Origin: Pseudomonas sp. PDM18
GTDB lineage: Bacteria; Pseudomonadota; Gammaproteobacteria; Pseudomonadales; Pseudomonadaceae
Assembly: GCF_014852585.1 (NCBI RefSeq)
Contig: NZ_JACVBX010000006.1
Coordinates: 1-64,000 of the forward strand
Direction of reading: 5' to 3'
DNA length: 64,000 bases
Below are positions 14,602-23,152 of the stretch, piece after piece. Within the stretch, counting starts at the first letter, position 1. Every line of letters begins with the position of its first letter. A model generated the notes under the pieces. The model did no database searches, had not been told where the DNA came from, and saw only the letters and a program-made list of their open reading frames with translations. Both the position numbers and the translations under genes were made by a program.

Positions 14602-15251
14602 TCGGCGTACTCGTGCCTGCGCACAACGAAGCGGAATTGCTCGGCGCCTGTCTCGCGTCTCTGCAGCAGGCGGCGCTGCATCCGGAACTGAATGAGGAAT
14701 CGGTGTGCATCCTCGTCGTGCTCGACGCCTGCACCGATGACAGCGAGGCCGTGGCCCGCGCCTGTGGTGCCGCCGTGCTGCGGGTCGACGAGCGCAACGT
14801 CGGCCATGCTCGCCGCGTCGGCGCAGCCTACCTGCTGGAACTGGGCGCTCGCTGGCTGGCGTGCACCGATGCAGACAGCAGCGTCGACCACGATTGGCTG
14901 GTGCGCCAACTGGCCTTCGGCGCCGAGGCGGTCTGCGGTACCGTCCGCGTTGCCGACTGGTCACCACGCGCGGAGCAGGTTCGCCTGATCTACGAAGCCC
15001 ACTACCAAAGCACTGAGAATCATCGGCATATCCATGGTGCCAACCTCGGTGTATGTGCCCGCGCTTACCAGCGCGCCGGAGGTTTCCGCCCGCTCGCGGC
15101 GGACGAGGACGTACATCTGGTTCGCGACCTGGAGCGCAGCGGCGCGCGCATCGTCTGGACGCACCAGACCTGCGTCACCACCAGCGCCCGCCGTGACTGC
15201 CGTGCTCGGAATGGTTTCGGTGAATTCCTCGATGGGCTCGCGGCGCCCTGA
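14598..15251 (+). CDS. Family 2 glycosyltransferase
   Basis: 217 residues. The ATG overlaps the NodS-like stop (ATGA). The GT-A fold start IGVLVPAHNEAELLGACLAS (residues 2-21), the VVLDACTDDS nucleotide loop and a DADSSVDHDW metal-binding segment (about 92-101) are all present. No membrane helix is found, so it is a cytosolic or peripheral transferase. It ends the operon three bases before the convergent hydrolase gene. Donor and acceptor unknown. Confidence 0.82.
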   Translation: MIGVLVPAHNEAELLGACLASLQQAALHPELNEESVCILVVLDACTDDSEAVARACGAAVLRVDERNVGHARRVGAAYLLELGARWLACTDADSSVDHDWLVRQLAFGAEAVCGTVRVADWSPRAEQVRLIYEAHYQSTENHRHIHGANLGVCARAYQRAGGFRPLAADEDVHLVRDLERSGARIVWTHQTCVTTSARRDCRARNGFGEFLDGLAAP

Positions 15252-15254
15252 CGT

Positions 15255-16040
15255 TCAGCCCACGATCAGACGATTGGTGCGTTCGCCGACCACCATCTCG
15301 GTGATCCAGCGCACCAGGATGTCGGTGTAGGCCGCCTGCGATGTCTCGCTGCTCAGCGCATGGTCGGCCTGGTCGATGATCCGGTGGGTAAGCGAGTGCG
15401 TGTGCTGGAAGGCAGCGCGGTAACTCATGATGGTCGGGTGCGGGATATAGCTGTCGTGCTCCGACTCCACCAGCAGCACGTCTCCGTGAAACTTCGAACA
15501 GGCCTTCAGCGCACGGTTGCTGGCCGCCGGGATCAGGCTGGAGCGGTAGGCCATCAGGTCATCCCTGGGCAGTTCGCCCTTGGGCACGTCCCAGTCCTCG
15601 TCGCGATAGATCGCCGGCACGCGCAGTGCCAGCCAACGCACGGCACGCAGCTCGGTGAGGATCGCGGCAAGGTATCCGCCATAGCTGGTACCGACTACCG
15701 CGATGGCGCTGGAGTCGATACGCGGATGCGCCGCCAGCCGATCGTAGGCGGCCAGCAAGTCGCGCAGATTGTCCTCACGGGTGATGGAAGCCTGCAACGC
15801 TTCGCCGGCGCCGTGACCGGCGAGATCGAAGGTCAGGCAGACACAGCCAAGCCCCGCGATACCACGGGCCCGATTGAGATCGCGCTCCTGGCTGCCGCCC
15901 CAACCGTGCACGAAGAGTACGCCGGGCACATGGGTGCGAGGGCTGAGGAAATTGCCCTGCAGGCGCAGGCTTCCGACGTCGATATCGATGCGTTCGTCGC
16001 TGGAAAACTCTCGGGGAAGCAGGTCGTCACGGGAAGACAT
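15255..16040 (-). CDS. Alpha/beta hydrolase (serine esterase/peptidase S9-like)
   Basis: 261 residues. Oxyanion region VLFVHGWGGSQ (about 41-51), nucleophile elbow VVGTSYGGYLA (Ser near residue 120), acidic residue likely in LLVESEHDSYIP, and His in DQADHAL (about 226-232): a complete triad. The GTSYGG elbow is of the S9/dienelactone-hydrolase style. Substrate unknown. Its start overlaps the end of the DUF3182 gene by 14 bases, so the two are translated from one message. A small-molecule acyl or ester substrate is a guess. Confidence 0.82.
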   Translation of the reverse strand: MSSRDDLLPREFSSDERIDIDVGSLRLQGNFLSPRTHVPGVLFVHGWGGSQERDLNRARGIAGLGCVCLTFDLAGHGAGEALQASITREDNLRDLLAAYDRLAAHPRIDSSAIAVVGTSYGGYLAAILTELRAVRWLALRVPAIYRDEDWDVPKGELPRDDLMAYRSSLIPAASNRALKACSKFHGDVLLVESEHDSYIPHPTIMSYRAAFQHTHSLTHRIIDQADHALSSETSQAAYTDILVRWITEMVVGERTNRLIVG

Positions 16041-17136
16041 AAGGCGCCACCATTGCGTACTTCATGAGGAAATCACCGTGCTCGTCCGGCCCGCGATAGA
16101 GCACGCGAGCGTTGTCCGGCAGGGGTTTGTCCTCGAAGATTTCAAACGTCGAAGCACGTACCACGCACAGCGTCGGATCGGCGACGAAGGCTTCCAGCGC
16201 CGCCAGTTCGGCACCGCTGGCACCGCCGATGCGCCAGGACTGCTCCAGCACGCCGGAGCAACGCTGGCCGCGGACGTCCAGGCCCTGGGCGACGTCATAG
16301 TTACGTCGCGAGGCGAAAAAGGCCGCCAACAGCTGATGCGCGGCGCGGTCGAACTGCACCGCCTGGTGGATCGCCAGTTTCACCGACTCCACCAGGTCCA
16401 GTGCAAGCAGGCAATCGAAGTCGCCGCGCACCACCAGCAGGTCACTCCCACCATAGACGAGCTCACCGCGTGGGTTGCGATTGCGCTGCTGGACGCCGTG
16501 ATAGCTGAGCAGAACACCGTTGATCATCACCTGGCCGACGCTGTGGGTCTGCGGCTCGTCGAGGTCGTCTTCGATCACCAGGCCCTGGTGGTAATCACCG
16601 TCCTCGTAGCGGGCCAGGGCCTCGGCCAATTGATCCGTATCCGCCACGACCTGCTGCCCCTGCCCGCCCCGGCTGGCTGCCGGCTTCAGCCGCTGCGGGC
16701 CTTGTTGCAGACGAGCGCTGGCGCAGCGCACGGCGTCGTTGTGGCAGAACACGCTGTGGCCATCGAGCACCAGCGGCTTGACCCGTGCAGCGAATGCGTC
16801 GCTCCAGCCTCGCGGGGTCAGGGTCGGTCGGTCGATCAGCGGGTGGACGATGGCCTTGCCGCCCTGGAACCCGTATTGCACATAGCCACCGAACAGGTCC
16901 AGCGGGCCGTGGATACCAAATTCCCCTGCCTGATCGCGTCCTACAACCGTGGCGTCCGGTACCCAGTAGAACTGCTGGCCGGCCTGCCGGTGCGAGGGCG
17001 GTTCGGAGCGAAAATCCAGGCCCTGGATCTCCGCCAGCCAGGCACCCAGGGCCTCGTGGGTCAGGCGGTCGGCTGGCTGCGCATCCGGATCGAGCGAGCA
17101 GGCCACGACAAGGCGTGGGCGATCGGCATCGTTCAT
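16027..17136 (-). CDS. DUF3182 family protein
   Basis: 369 residues. Recognised from HDAVRCASARLQQGPQRLKP, the GLVIEDDLDEPQTHSVGQVM stretch and VYGGSDLLVVRGDF, features I associate with DUF3182, an uncharacterised Pseudomonas/Burkholderia family. The KPAASRGGQGQQVV loop followed by an EDDL strand looks like an ATP-grasp nucleotide site (inference). GAGGGA precedes the ATG. It is coupled to the alpha/beta hydrolase downstream and divergent from the DUF2934 gene, with overlapping opposite promoters in the 88-base gap. Confidence 0.7.
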   Translation of the reverse strand: MNDADRPRLVVACSLDPDAQPADRLTHEALGAWLAEIQGLDFRSEPPSHRQAGQQFYWVPDATVVGRDQAGEFGIHGPLDLFGGYVQYGFQGGKAIVHPLIDRPTLTPRGWSDAFAARVKPLVLDGHSVFCHNDAVRCASARLQQGPQRLKPAASRGGQGQQVVADTDQLAEALARYEDGDYHQGLVIEDDLDEPQTHSVGQVMINGVLLSYHGVQQRNRNPRGELVYGGSDLLVVRGDFDCLLALDLVESVKLAIHQAVQFDRAAHQLLAAFFASRRNYDVAQGLDVRGQRCSGVLEQSWRIGGASGAELAALEAFVADPTLCVVRASTFEIFEDKPLPDNARVLYRGPDEHGDFLMKYAMVAPYVFP

Positions 17137-17159
17137 GAAACGTCCCTCTGTCAGGCTAT

Positions 17160-17189
17160 ATGAACAAGCTGACTGATGCGGCAGTCATC
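17160..17189 (+). promoter_or_regulatory. AlgU/sigma-E-like promoter for the DUF2934 gene
   Basis: ATGAAC, then TCATC 19 bases later, 36 bases before the ATG at 17225. On the opposite strand GAAC (17194-17191) followed by TCAGC at 18 bases faces the DUF3182 gene, so the gap may hold two interleaved divergent promoters. Confidence 0.4.
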
Positions 17190-17224
17190 GGTTCTACATA
17201 GATGACGAACTGCTGGAGCGGAGC

Positions 17225-17428
17225 ATGAATCAGAACCGCAGTGACCAGGACCGCGAAGCACAGGTCCGCCAGAAGGCCTACGACCTTTGGGTTGCCGAAG
17301 GCAAACCTACAGGCCAGGCCGCCCGCCACTGGCAGATGGCCGAGGAGCATCTGGGCCACACGTTGCCCGTCGAACGCGCGCAGGAGCTTGACTACAAGGG
17401 CAAGCACACCCCTCGCCGCGAAGCGTAA
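17225..17428 (+). CDS. DUF2934 small protein
   Basis: 67 residues. The core RQKAYDLWVAEGKPTGQAAR HWQMAEE is the DUF2934 pattern (A.xxWxxxGxPxGxxxxHW). The same domain begins the 150-residue protein at 25868. It is very hydrophilic with a basic end (KGKHTPRREA). Family function unknown; members sit in stress and glycan islands of Gram-negative bacteria. GAGCGGAG is its ribosome binding region. Confidence 0.8.
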   Translation: MNQNRSDQDREAQVRQKAYDLWVAEGKPTGQAARHWQMAEEHLGHTLPVERAQELDYKGKHTPRREA

Positions 17429-17799
17429 CGGCAAGGCGTATTGCAACCGACGCGGAGGCTCATCGTGCATTCTGCTGGTTGCACAACGCCATACAAGTCT
17501 CTGAATTACCTTTCCGTTCAATAAGTTACGACCAGGCCAAAGGCTGGTACGGACCCTGCTTGCAGCTATGCCTGTCGGCCGCAGAGTTTTCGGCCGCATC
17601 TTCTGCCCCTGCCTGATGCCCCTCGAACCGAGCGGCTCCCGCGCTAACCGGGATGTCGCCACGGCGGTAGCGCGCGTCGGCGGAAATTCGAAACTTCGTC
17701 CGTCGGGAGGCGGTCCCCCGCAGGACAGGGCAAACGCCACGGAGAACCACGGGGCTGACAGGAAACGCCAGCCCCCTTGACGAACAAGAGGAGTCAACA
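17429..17799. other. Intergenic region before glgA
   Basis: 371 bases that must hold the promoter of the glgA-glgX operon. GAAC occurrences here lack a matching downstream box, so the ECF-type element seen elsewhere was not found. No terminator hairpin with a T-run after the DUF2934 gene and no convincing small gene were seen. Confidence 0.4.
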
Positions 17800-19329
17800 A
17801 TGCGCAACCAGCTGGCCGATGTGCGCCTGGAAGAAGCCACAGTCAATCTCTCCCCTATCCCTTCGGCCGATGGTACGCCGCCGCAACAGCGCAAACGGAT
17901 ACTCTTCGCCACTTCCGAATTCAGCGACTTCGTCAAGGCCGGCGGTCTGGGCGACGTCTCTGCAGCGCTACCCCGAGCACTGCTGGCCGACCACGATATC
18001 CGTGTGCTGATCCCCGGCTATCCGCAGGTCCTCAAGGGAGCGATCGCCTGCAAGGTTGTTGGCCGCCTGCCGGGCCTCGCTGCACTGCCGGCCTGTGACA
18101 TCGGTGAGCTGAAGCTGGCCGATGGGCTGGTGGTCTACGCGGTGATCTGCCCCGAACTCTACGACCGCCCCGGCACGCCCTACGTCGACCAGAACGGCCA
18201 CGAATGGGCTGACAACCACATCCGCTTCGCCCGCCTGAGCCTGGCCGCCGCCGACATTGCAGCCGGCATGAGCGAACTGGCCTGGTACCCGGACCTGCTC
18301 CATGTGAACGACTGGCCCACCGCGCTGGCCCCTGCCTACATGGCCTGGCGCGGTCAGGCCACACCCAGCGTGCTGACCATTCACAATCTTGGCTACCAGG
18401 GTTCTTGCCCGCTGGGTTGCTGCGCCGAGCTGGGCCTGCCGGACTCCGCCGGTTCGCCAGGCAGCATGGAGTTCTACGGCAAGCTGTCATTCCTCAAGGC
18501 CGGCATCAGCCATGCCAGTCACATCACCACAGTGAGCGAAACCTACGCCCGCGAGATCACCAGTGAGAAGCTCGGCTGCGGCATGCACGGCGTTCTCGCC
18601 CTGCGCCGTGACCGCGGCCAGCTCAGCGGCATCACCCACGGCATCGACGCCGGCTGGGACCCGCTGACCGACCCGCATCTGGTCGAAGGTTTCGATTCGT
18701 CGCGTCTGGCCGGCAAGCGCCGCAACGCCGAGTACGTGGAGAAGCAGTTCGGCCTCCTGCCCGGTCGTGGTCCGCTGTTCGCTGTGGTCTCGCGGCTGGT
18801 GCACCAGAAAGGCATCGACCTGACCCTGGCCATCGCCGACGAGATGGTTGCCGCCGGCGGCCGGCTGGTCTCCATCGGTTGCGGCGAGCCCGAGCTGGAA
18901 CAGGCCATGCGCGAGCTGGCCGAACGCTATCCCGGCAGGGTCGGCGTGCAGGTCGGCTTCGACGAGACCACAGCACGGCGCATCTACGCCGCCAGCGACT
19001 TCCTGCTCATGCCCTCACGCTACGAGCCTTGCGGCCTCAGCCAGATGTACGCCCAGCGCTTCGGATCGCTGCCCATCGCCCGGCACACCGGCGGGCTGGC
19101 CGACACCATCGTCGACGGCGTGACCGGCTTGCTGTTCCGCGACGAGACGCCGGCCAGCTACTTCGACGCCGTACGCCGCGCGCTGAACATCTACCGCTAT
19201 CCGGAACTGCTGCACGCCATGCGCTGCAAGGCGATGGAGTCGCCACTGCCCTGGGACGAAGCCGTTCGTCCCTACACAGCTCTCTATCAGCGCCTGTTGC
19301 AGCGGGTGCCAGCGCAGGCCGTACGATGA
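17800..19329 (+). CDS. glgA: Glycogen synthase (GT5)
   Basis: 509 residues. Transfers glucose from a nucleotide-sugar (ADP-glucose in bacteria) to alpha-1,4-glucan ends. KAGGLGD (residues 46-52) is the ADP-binding KxGGL motif. The C-terminal RYEPCGLSQMYAQRFGSLPI (about 407-426) is the GT5 EX7E region. The start has AAGAGGAG upstream and a 30-residue extension before the first strand. It is the first gene of the operon and overlaps treZ by four bases. No ADP-glucose pyrophosphorylase gene (glgC) lies in the window, so the donor source is elsewhere. Confidence 0.93.
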   Translation: MRNQLADVRLEEATVNLSPIPSADGTPPQQRKRILFATSEFSDFVKAGGLGDVSAALPRALLADHDIRVLIPGYPQVLKGAIACKVVGRLPGLAALPACDIGELKLADGLVVYAVICPELYDRPGTPYVDQNGHEWADNHIRFARLSLAAADIAAGMSELAWYPDLLHVNDWPTALAPAYMAWRGQATPSVLTIHNLGYQGSCPLGCCAELGLPDSAGSPGSMEFYGKLSFLKAGISHASHITTVSETYAREITSEKLGCGMHGVLALRRDRGQLSGITHGIDAGWDPLTDPHLVEGFDSSRLAGKRRNAEYVEKQFGLLPGRGPLFAVVSRLVHQKGIDLTLAIADEMVAAGGRLVSIGCGEPELEQAMRELAERYPGRVGVQVGFDETTARRIYAASDFLLMPSRYEPCGLSQMYAQRFGSLPIARHTGGLADTIVDGVTGLLFRDETPASYFDAVRRALNIYRYPELLHAMRCKAMESPLPWDEAVRPYTALYQRLLQRVPAQAVR

Positions 19330-21098
19330 CGTTGCAGCTAGATCGGCGACATGGCGCGCAGGTCATGCCCGACGGCAGGGTGCGCTTCTCGCTGTGGGCG
19401 CCCGATGCGCAGCGGGTGGAAGTGGAACTGGGCGGCGGCAAACGCCACGGCCTGGAAGAGCTCGCCGACGGCTGGTTCAGCGCCGAAGTCCCAGCCATCG
19501 TCGGGCAAACCTACCGCTACCGCATCGACCATGAGCTGCTCGTGGCCGACCCGGCCTCGCGGGACCAGGCCGGGGGCGTCGAAGGCGAAAGCCGAGTGGT
19601 CGATCCCGACACCTATCGCTGGCTCTACCCGAACTGGCGCGGGCGGCCCTGGCATGAAGCGGTGATCTACGAAGTCCATGTCGGGTTGTTCGACGGCTTC
19701 TCCGCCCTCCAGGGCCGGCTGGAAGAACTGGCCGCGCTGGGTATCACCGCCATCGAACTGATGCCGCTCAACGCCTTCCCTGGCCGGCGCAACTGGGGCT
19801 ATGACGGCGTACTGCCCTATGCGCCGTCCTGTGCCTATGGCGACCCTGACACCCTGCGCCGGCTCATCGACAGCGCCCACGGCCTGGGCCTGATGGTGTT
19901 CATCGACGTGGTCTATAACCACTTCGGCCCGCAGGGCAATTACCTCGGCCAGTACGCCAGCGCCTTCTTTCGCGCCGACCAGCAGACACCCTGGGGCCCG
20001 GCGATCGACTTCCGTCACCCGGCGGTGCGCGAGTTCTTCATCGGCAACGCCGAGATGTGGGTGCGCGAGTACCGGGTAGACGGTTTGCGCATCGACGCCG
20101 TACACGCCATCTCCGACAGGGACTTCCTCCACCAACTGGCCGGCCGCGCCCGACAGGCGGCCGATGGCCGCAAACTGCACCTGATCCTGGAAAACGAGAA
20201 CAACGAGGCGAGCCTGCTGCAGGCCGACGCTCCTGGCGACGGTGCCGGTTTCGACGCCCAGTGGAATGACGACCTGCACCACTGCCTGCATGTACTGCTC
20301 ACCGGGGAGAGCGAGGCGTACTACGTCGACTACTCGCATCGGCCAATCGAGCAGTTGTGCCGCTGCCTGCGCGAGGGCTTCGCCTTCCAGGGCGAGACCG
20401 ACTATCGCGGTATCGCCCGCGGCGAACCCAGCGGCCAGCTGGCTCCGCAGGCATTCGTGGCCTTCCTGCAGAACCACGATCAGGTCGGCAACCGCGCCAT
20501 GGGCGAGCGCCTGACCACCCTCGCCCACAGCGACCGCCTGCGCGCGGCCAGCGCACTGGTGTTGCTCAGCCCCATGGTGCCGATGCTGTTCATGGGCGAG
20601 GAATGGGGCGAGCGGCAACCCTTCCTGTTCTTCACCGATTATCAGGGCGAATTGGCGCGGGCCGTTACCGAAGGCCGACGCGAAGAGTTCCGACGCTTCA
20701 GCAAATTCTCCTCGCCAGGCGCTGCCGCCTGGATTCCCGATCCCAACGACTACCAGACTTTCGTGGCCTCCCGCCCTCGCCCCGAGCAGGGTGACGACGC
20801 CTGGCGCGCGCACTGCAGCGAGCTGCTGCAGCTGCGCCGGCGCTGGCTGATACCCCAACTGCCCGGCAGCCGCGCGCTGGACGCGCAACCGCTGGGCGAG
20901 CGCGCGCTGAGCGCGAAGTGGCGGCTGGGCGACGGCAGCCTGTGGCGCATAGACCTCAACCTTGGCGCGGATGACATTGCGGTCGAGCCGCCGGCGGAAG
21001 CCGCCCAGGTGCTGTACTGCTTTGGCCAGAGCGCGGCGCACTACCGCCACGGCTGGCTGGGCGCAGCGGCGTTGGTCGCCAGCGTGGAGATGCCCTGA
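19326..21098 (+). CDS. treZ: Malto-oligosyltrehalose trehalohydrolase
   Basis: 590 residues. Releases trehalose from the maltooligosyl-trehalose made by TreY. An N-terminal beta domain (FSLWAPDAQRVEVEL) precedes a GH13 barrel with HVGLFDG, FIDVVYNHFGPQGNYL, the nucleophile in VDGLRIDAVHAI (Asp near 257), the acid in LILENENNEA (Glu near 290) and QNHDQVGNRAMG (about 382-393). The ATGA overlap with glgA fixes the start; the open frame extending back inside glgA is a shadow. The stop overlaps malQ by one base. Confidence 0.93.
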   Translation: MTLQLDRRHGAQVMPDGRVRFSLWAPDAQRVEVELGGGKRHGLEELADGWFSAEVPAIVGQTYRYRIDHELLVADPASRDQAGGVEGESRVVDPDTYRWLYPNWRGRPWHEAVIYEVHVGLFDGFSALQGRLEELAALGITAIELMPLNAFPGRRNWGYDGVLPYAPSCAYGDPDTLRRLIDSAHGLGLMVFIDVVYNHFGPQGNYLGQYASAFFRADQQTPWGPAIDFRHPAVREFFIGNAEMWVREYRVDGLRIDAVHAISDRDFLHQLAGRARQAADGRKLHLILENENNEASLLQADAPGDGAGFDAQWNDDLHHCLHVLLTGESEAYYVDYSHRPIEQLCRCLREGFAFQGETDYRGIARGEPSGQLAPQAFVAFLQNHDQVGNRAMGERLTTLAHSDRLRAASALVLLSPMVPMLFMGEEWGERQPFLFFTDYQGELARAVTEGRREEFRRFSKFSSPGAAAWIPDPNDYQTFVASRPRPEQGDDAWRAHCSELLQLRRRWLIPQLPGSRALDAQPLGERALSAKWRLGDGSLWRIDLNLGADDIAVEPPAEAAQVLYCFGQSAAHYRHGWLGAAALVASVEMP

Positions 21099-23152
21099 TG
21101 AGCGACGCGCAACTCGAGCGCCTGGCCAGCGAAGCGGGCCTGGCCATCGACTGGATGGATGCTGACAACCGCCCACAACGGCTGACCGCCGAGGTGCAGC
21201 GCTCTGTGCTGGAAGCGCTGGGCTTCCCGGCGCAGAGCCCGGAGCAGATTCGCCAGAGTCTGGAGGAGTTGGAACGCCGGCGTACCGAGGTACCACCGCT
21301 GATCACCGCCGACCTCGGCCAGGCGGTCAGCGTGCCGGTCACGCCAGGCACCCGCTACAAGCTGTTCAACGAGGACGACAGTGACCACAGCGACGGGCAT
21401 GTCGATGAGAACGGTCAGATTCCGGCACTCGAAGCCAGTGGCTACTACCCGCTACATCTGGGCCCCCACGAGCTGATCCTGGCTGTCGCACCGCCGCGCT
21501 GCCCCTCGGTGGCGCAGTATTGCGGCGGCCGCCAGCATGTCTGGGGCTTGTCGGCCCAACTCTACTCGCTGCGCCGCGAGCAGGACGGCGGCGCCGGCGA
21601 CATCGCCGCCCTGGCCCAACTGGTGAGTGCGGCTGCCGCGCAAGGCGCCGACGCCATTGCCATCAGCCCGCTGCACGCCATGTGCCTCGCGTCTCGGGAC
21701 ATCTACAGCCCCTACTCACCGTCCAGTCGCCTGTTGTTCAACGAACTCTATGCCGCGCCGGGCCTGGTACTGGGCGACGAACCGGTACGCCAGGCAGTGG
21801 CCGCCGCCGGGCTGGAGGCCGAACTGGCGCGCCTGCAAGCCCTGGCGCTGGTCGACTGGCTGGGCGTCGCCCACCTGCGTGATCGCCTCTTGGCGCAGCT
21901 TTACGAACAGTTCCGGCACGAACCCGGCGAACTGCACGAAGACTTCCTCGCCTTCCGCAACCTCGGCGGCGCCGAGTTGCTGCAGCACTGTTGCTTCCAG
22001 GTCCTGCAACTGCGCCGCGCAGAAGCTGGCGAAGGGCTCGACTGGCGCTCCTGGCCCGAGCCATACCGTAACGCCCGCAGCGTCGAGCTGGGCCATTTCA
22101 TGGTCGACGAGGAGCTGGCGATCAGTCAGCAGGCCTTCGGCCAGTGGCTGATCGCCCGTGGCCTGCAGCAGGTACAGCGCGACGCAAAGGCCGCCGGCAT
22201 GGGCATCGGGCTGATCGCCGACCTCGCCGTCGGCGCCGAGCCTTCCGGCAGCCAGGCCTGGATGCGCCAGGACGAACTACTCACCGGCGTCAGCGTCGGC
22301 TGTCCGCCGGACATCCTTAACCGCGCCGGCCAGAACTGGGGAATCTGCGCCTTCTCCCCCGACGGCCTGCGCCGTCAGGGCTTCCGCGCCTTCATCGAGA
22401 TGCTGCGGGCCAACCTGCGCTACGTCGGCGGCCTGCGCATCGACCACATCCTCGGCCTGCGCCGGCTCTGGGTGATCCCTGCCGGCGCAGAGGCGCAGGA
22501 CGGTGCGTATCTCGATTACCCCATCCAGGACCTGCTGCGGCTGATCTGCCTGGAAGCCGAGCGCGCACGCGCTGTGATCATCGGCGAAGACCTCGGCACC
22601 GTGCCGCCGGGGCTGCGCGAGACGCTGGCCGAGCGCGGCATTCTCGGCATGCGCGTACTGCTGTTCGAGCAACAGCACGACCATTTCATCCCGCCTGCAC
22701 AGTGGCCGGACAATGCCCTCGCCACCAGCACTACCCATGACTTGCCGACGCTGGAAGGCTGGCAGAAGGGCCGCGATATCGACTGGCGCGAACAGCTCGG
22801 CCAGCGCACCCGCGAGACCGCTGCCGAAGAGCGCAACACCCGCCAGCATGAGAGTTTTGCGCTGCGCCGGGCGCTGTGCGAAAACGGCATTACCCCCGAC
22901 CCGGTGTTGGATGGCGCCATCGAATTCCTCGGCGTAACGCCTGCACCGCTGGTCCTGCTGCCGCTGGAAGACGCCCTGGCCTGCATCGAGCAGCCAAACC
23001 TGCCGGGGCCTGGAGACAGCCACCCGAACTGGCGGCGGCGTTTCGCGCGCAATGCTGGCCAGATGCTCGACGACCCTCAGGTGCGCGCACGCCTGGAGCG
23101 CCTGAAGCGCGCCCGTGGCACTACCGGCGACGGAGGGCGCGAGCATGACTGA
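21098..23152 (+). CDS. malQ: 4-alpha-glucanotransferase (amylomaltase, GH77)
   Basis: 684 residues. Disproportionates maltodextrins by moving glucan segments between chains, supplying longer chains for TreY and GlgP. GH77 signatures: GLRIDHILGLRRLWVIPAGA (nucleophile Asp near residue 449), IIGEDLGTVPPGLRE (acid Glu near 496) and TSTTHDLPTLEGW. The N-terminal region of about 140 residues is the extra domain of E. coli-type MalQ. TGATG overlap with treZ, and eight-base overlap with treY. Confidence 0.92.
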   Translation: MSDAQLERLASEAGLAIDWMDADNRPQRLTAEVQRSVLEALGFPAQSPEQIRQSLEELERRRTEVPPLITADLGQAVSVPVTPGTRYKLFNEDDSDHSDGHVDENGQIPALEASGYYPLHLGPHELILAVAPPRCPSVAQYCGGRQHVWGLSAQLYSLRREQDGGAGDIAALAQLVSAAAAQGADAIAISPLHAMCLASRDIYSPYSPSSRLLFNELYAAPGLVLGDEPVRQAVAAAGLEAELARLQALALVDWLGVAHLRDRLLAQLYEQFRHEPGELHEDFLAFRNLGGAELLQHCCFQVLQLRRAEAGEGLDWRSWPEPYRNARSVELGHFMVDEELAISQQAFGQWLIARGLQQVQRDAKAAGMGIGLIADLAVGAEPSGSQAWMRQDELLTGVSVGCPPDILNRAGQNWGICAFSPDGLRRQGFRAFIEMLRANLRYVGGLRIDHILGLRRLWVIPAGAEAQDGAYLDYPIQDLLRLICLEAERARAVIIGEDLGTVPPGLRETLAERGILGMRVLLFEQQHDHFIPPAQWPDNALATSTTHDLPTLEGWQKGRDIDWREQLGQRTRETAAEERNTRQHESFALRRALCENGITPDPVLDGAIEFLGVTPAPLVLLPLEDALACIEQPNLPGPGDSHPNWRRRFARNAGQMLDDPQVRARLERLKRARGTTGDGGREHD

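Noticed and set aside
17429-17799. ECF-type promoter for glgA
   Set aside because: GAAC sites are present but none has the second box at the right distance.
19338-21296. 652-codon open frame on the minus strand
   Set aside because: Antisense to treZ and the start of malQ, with no family resemblance or ribosome binding site.
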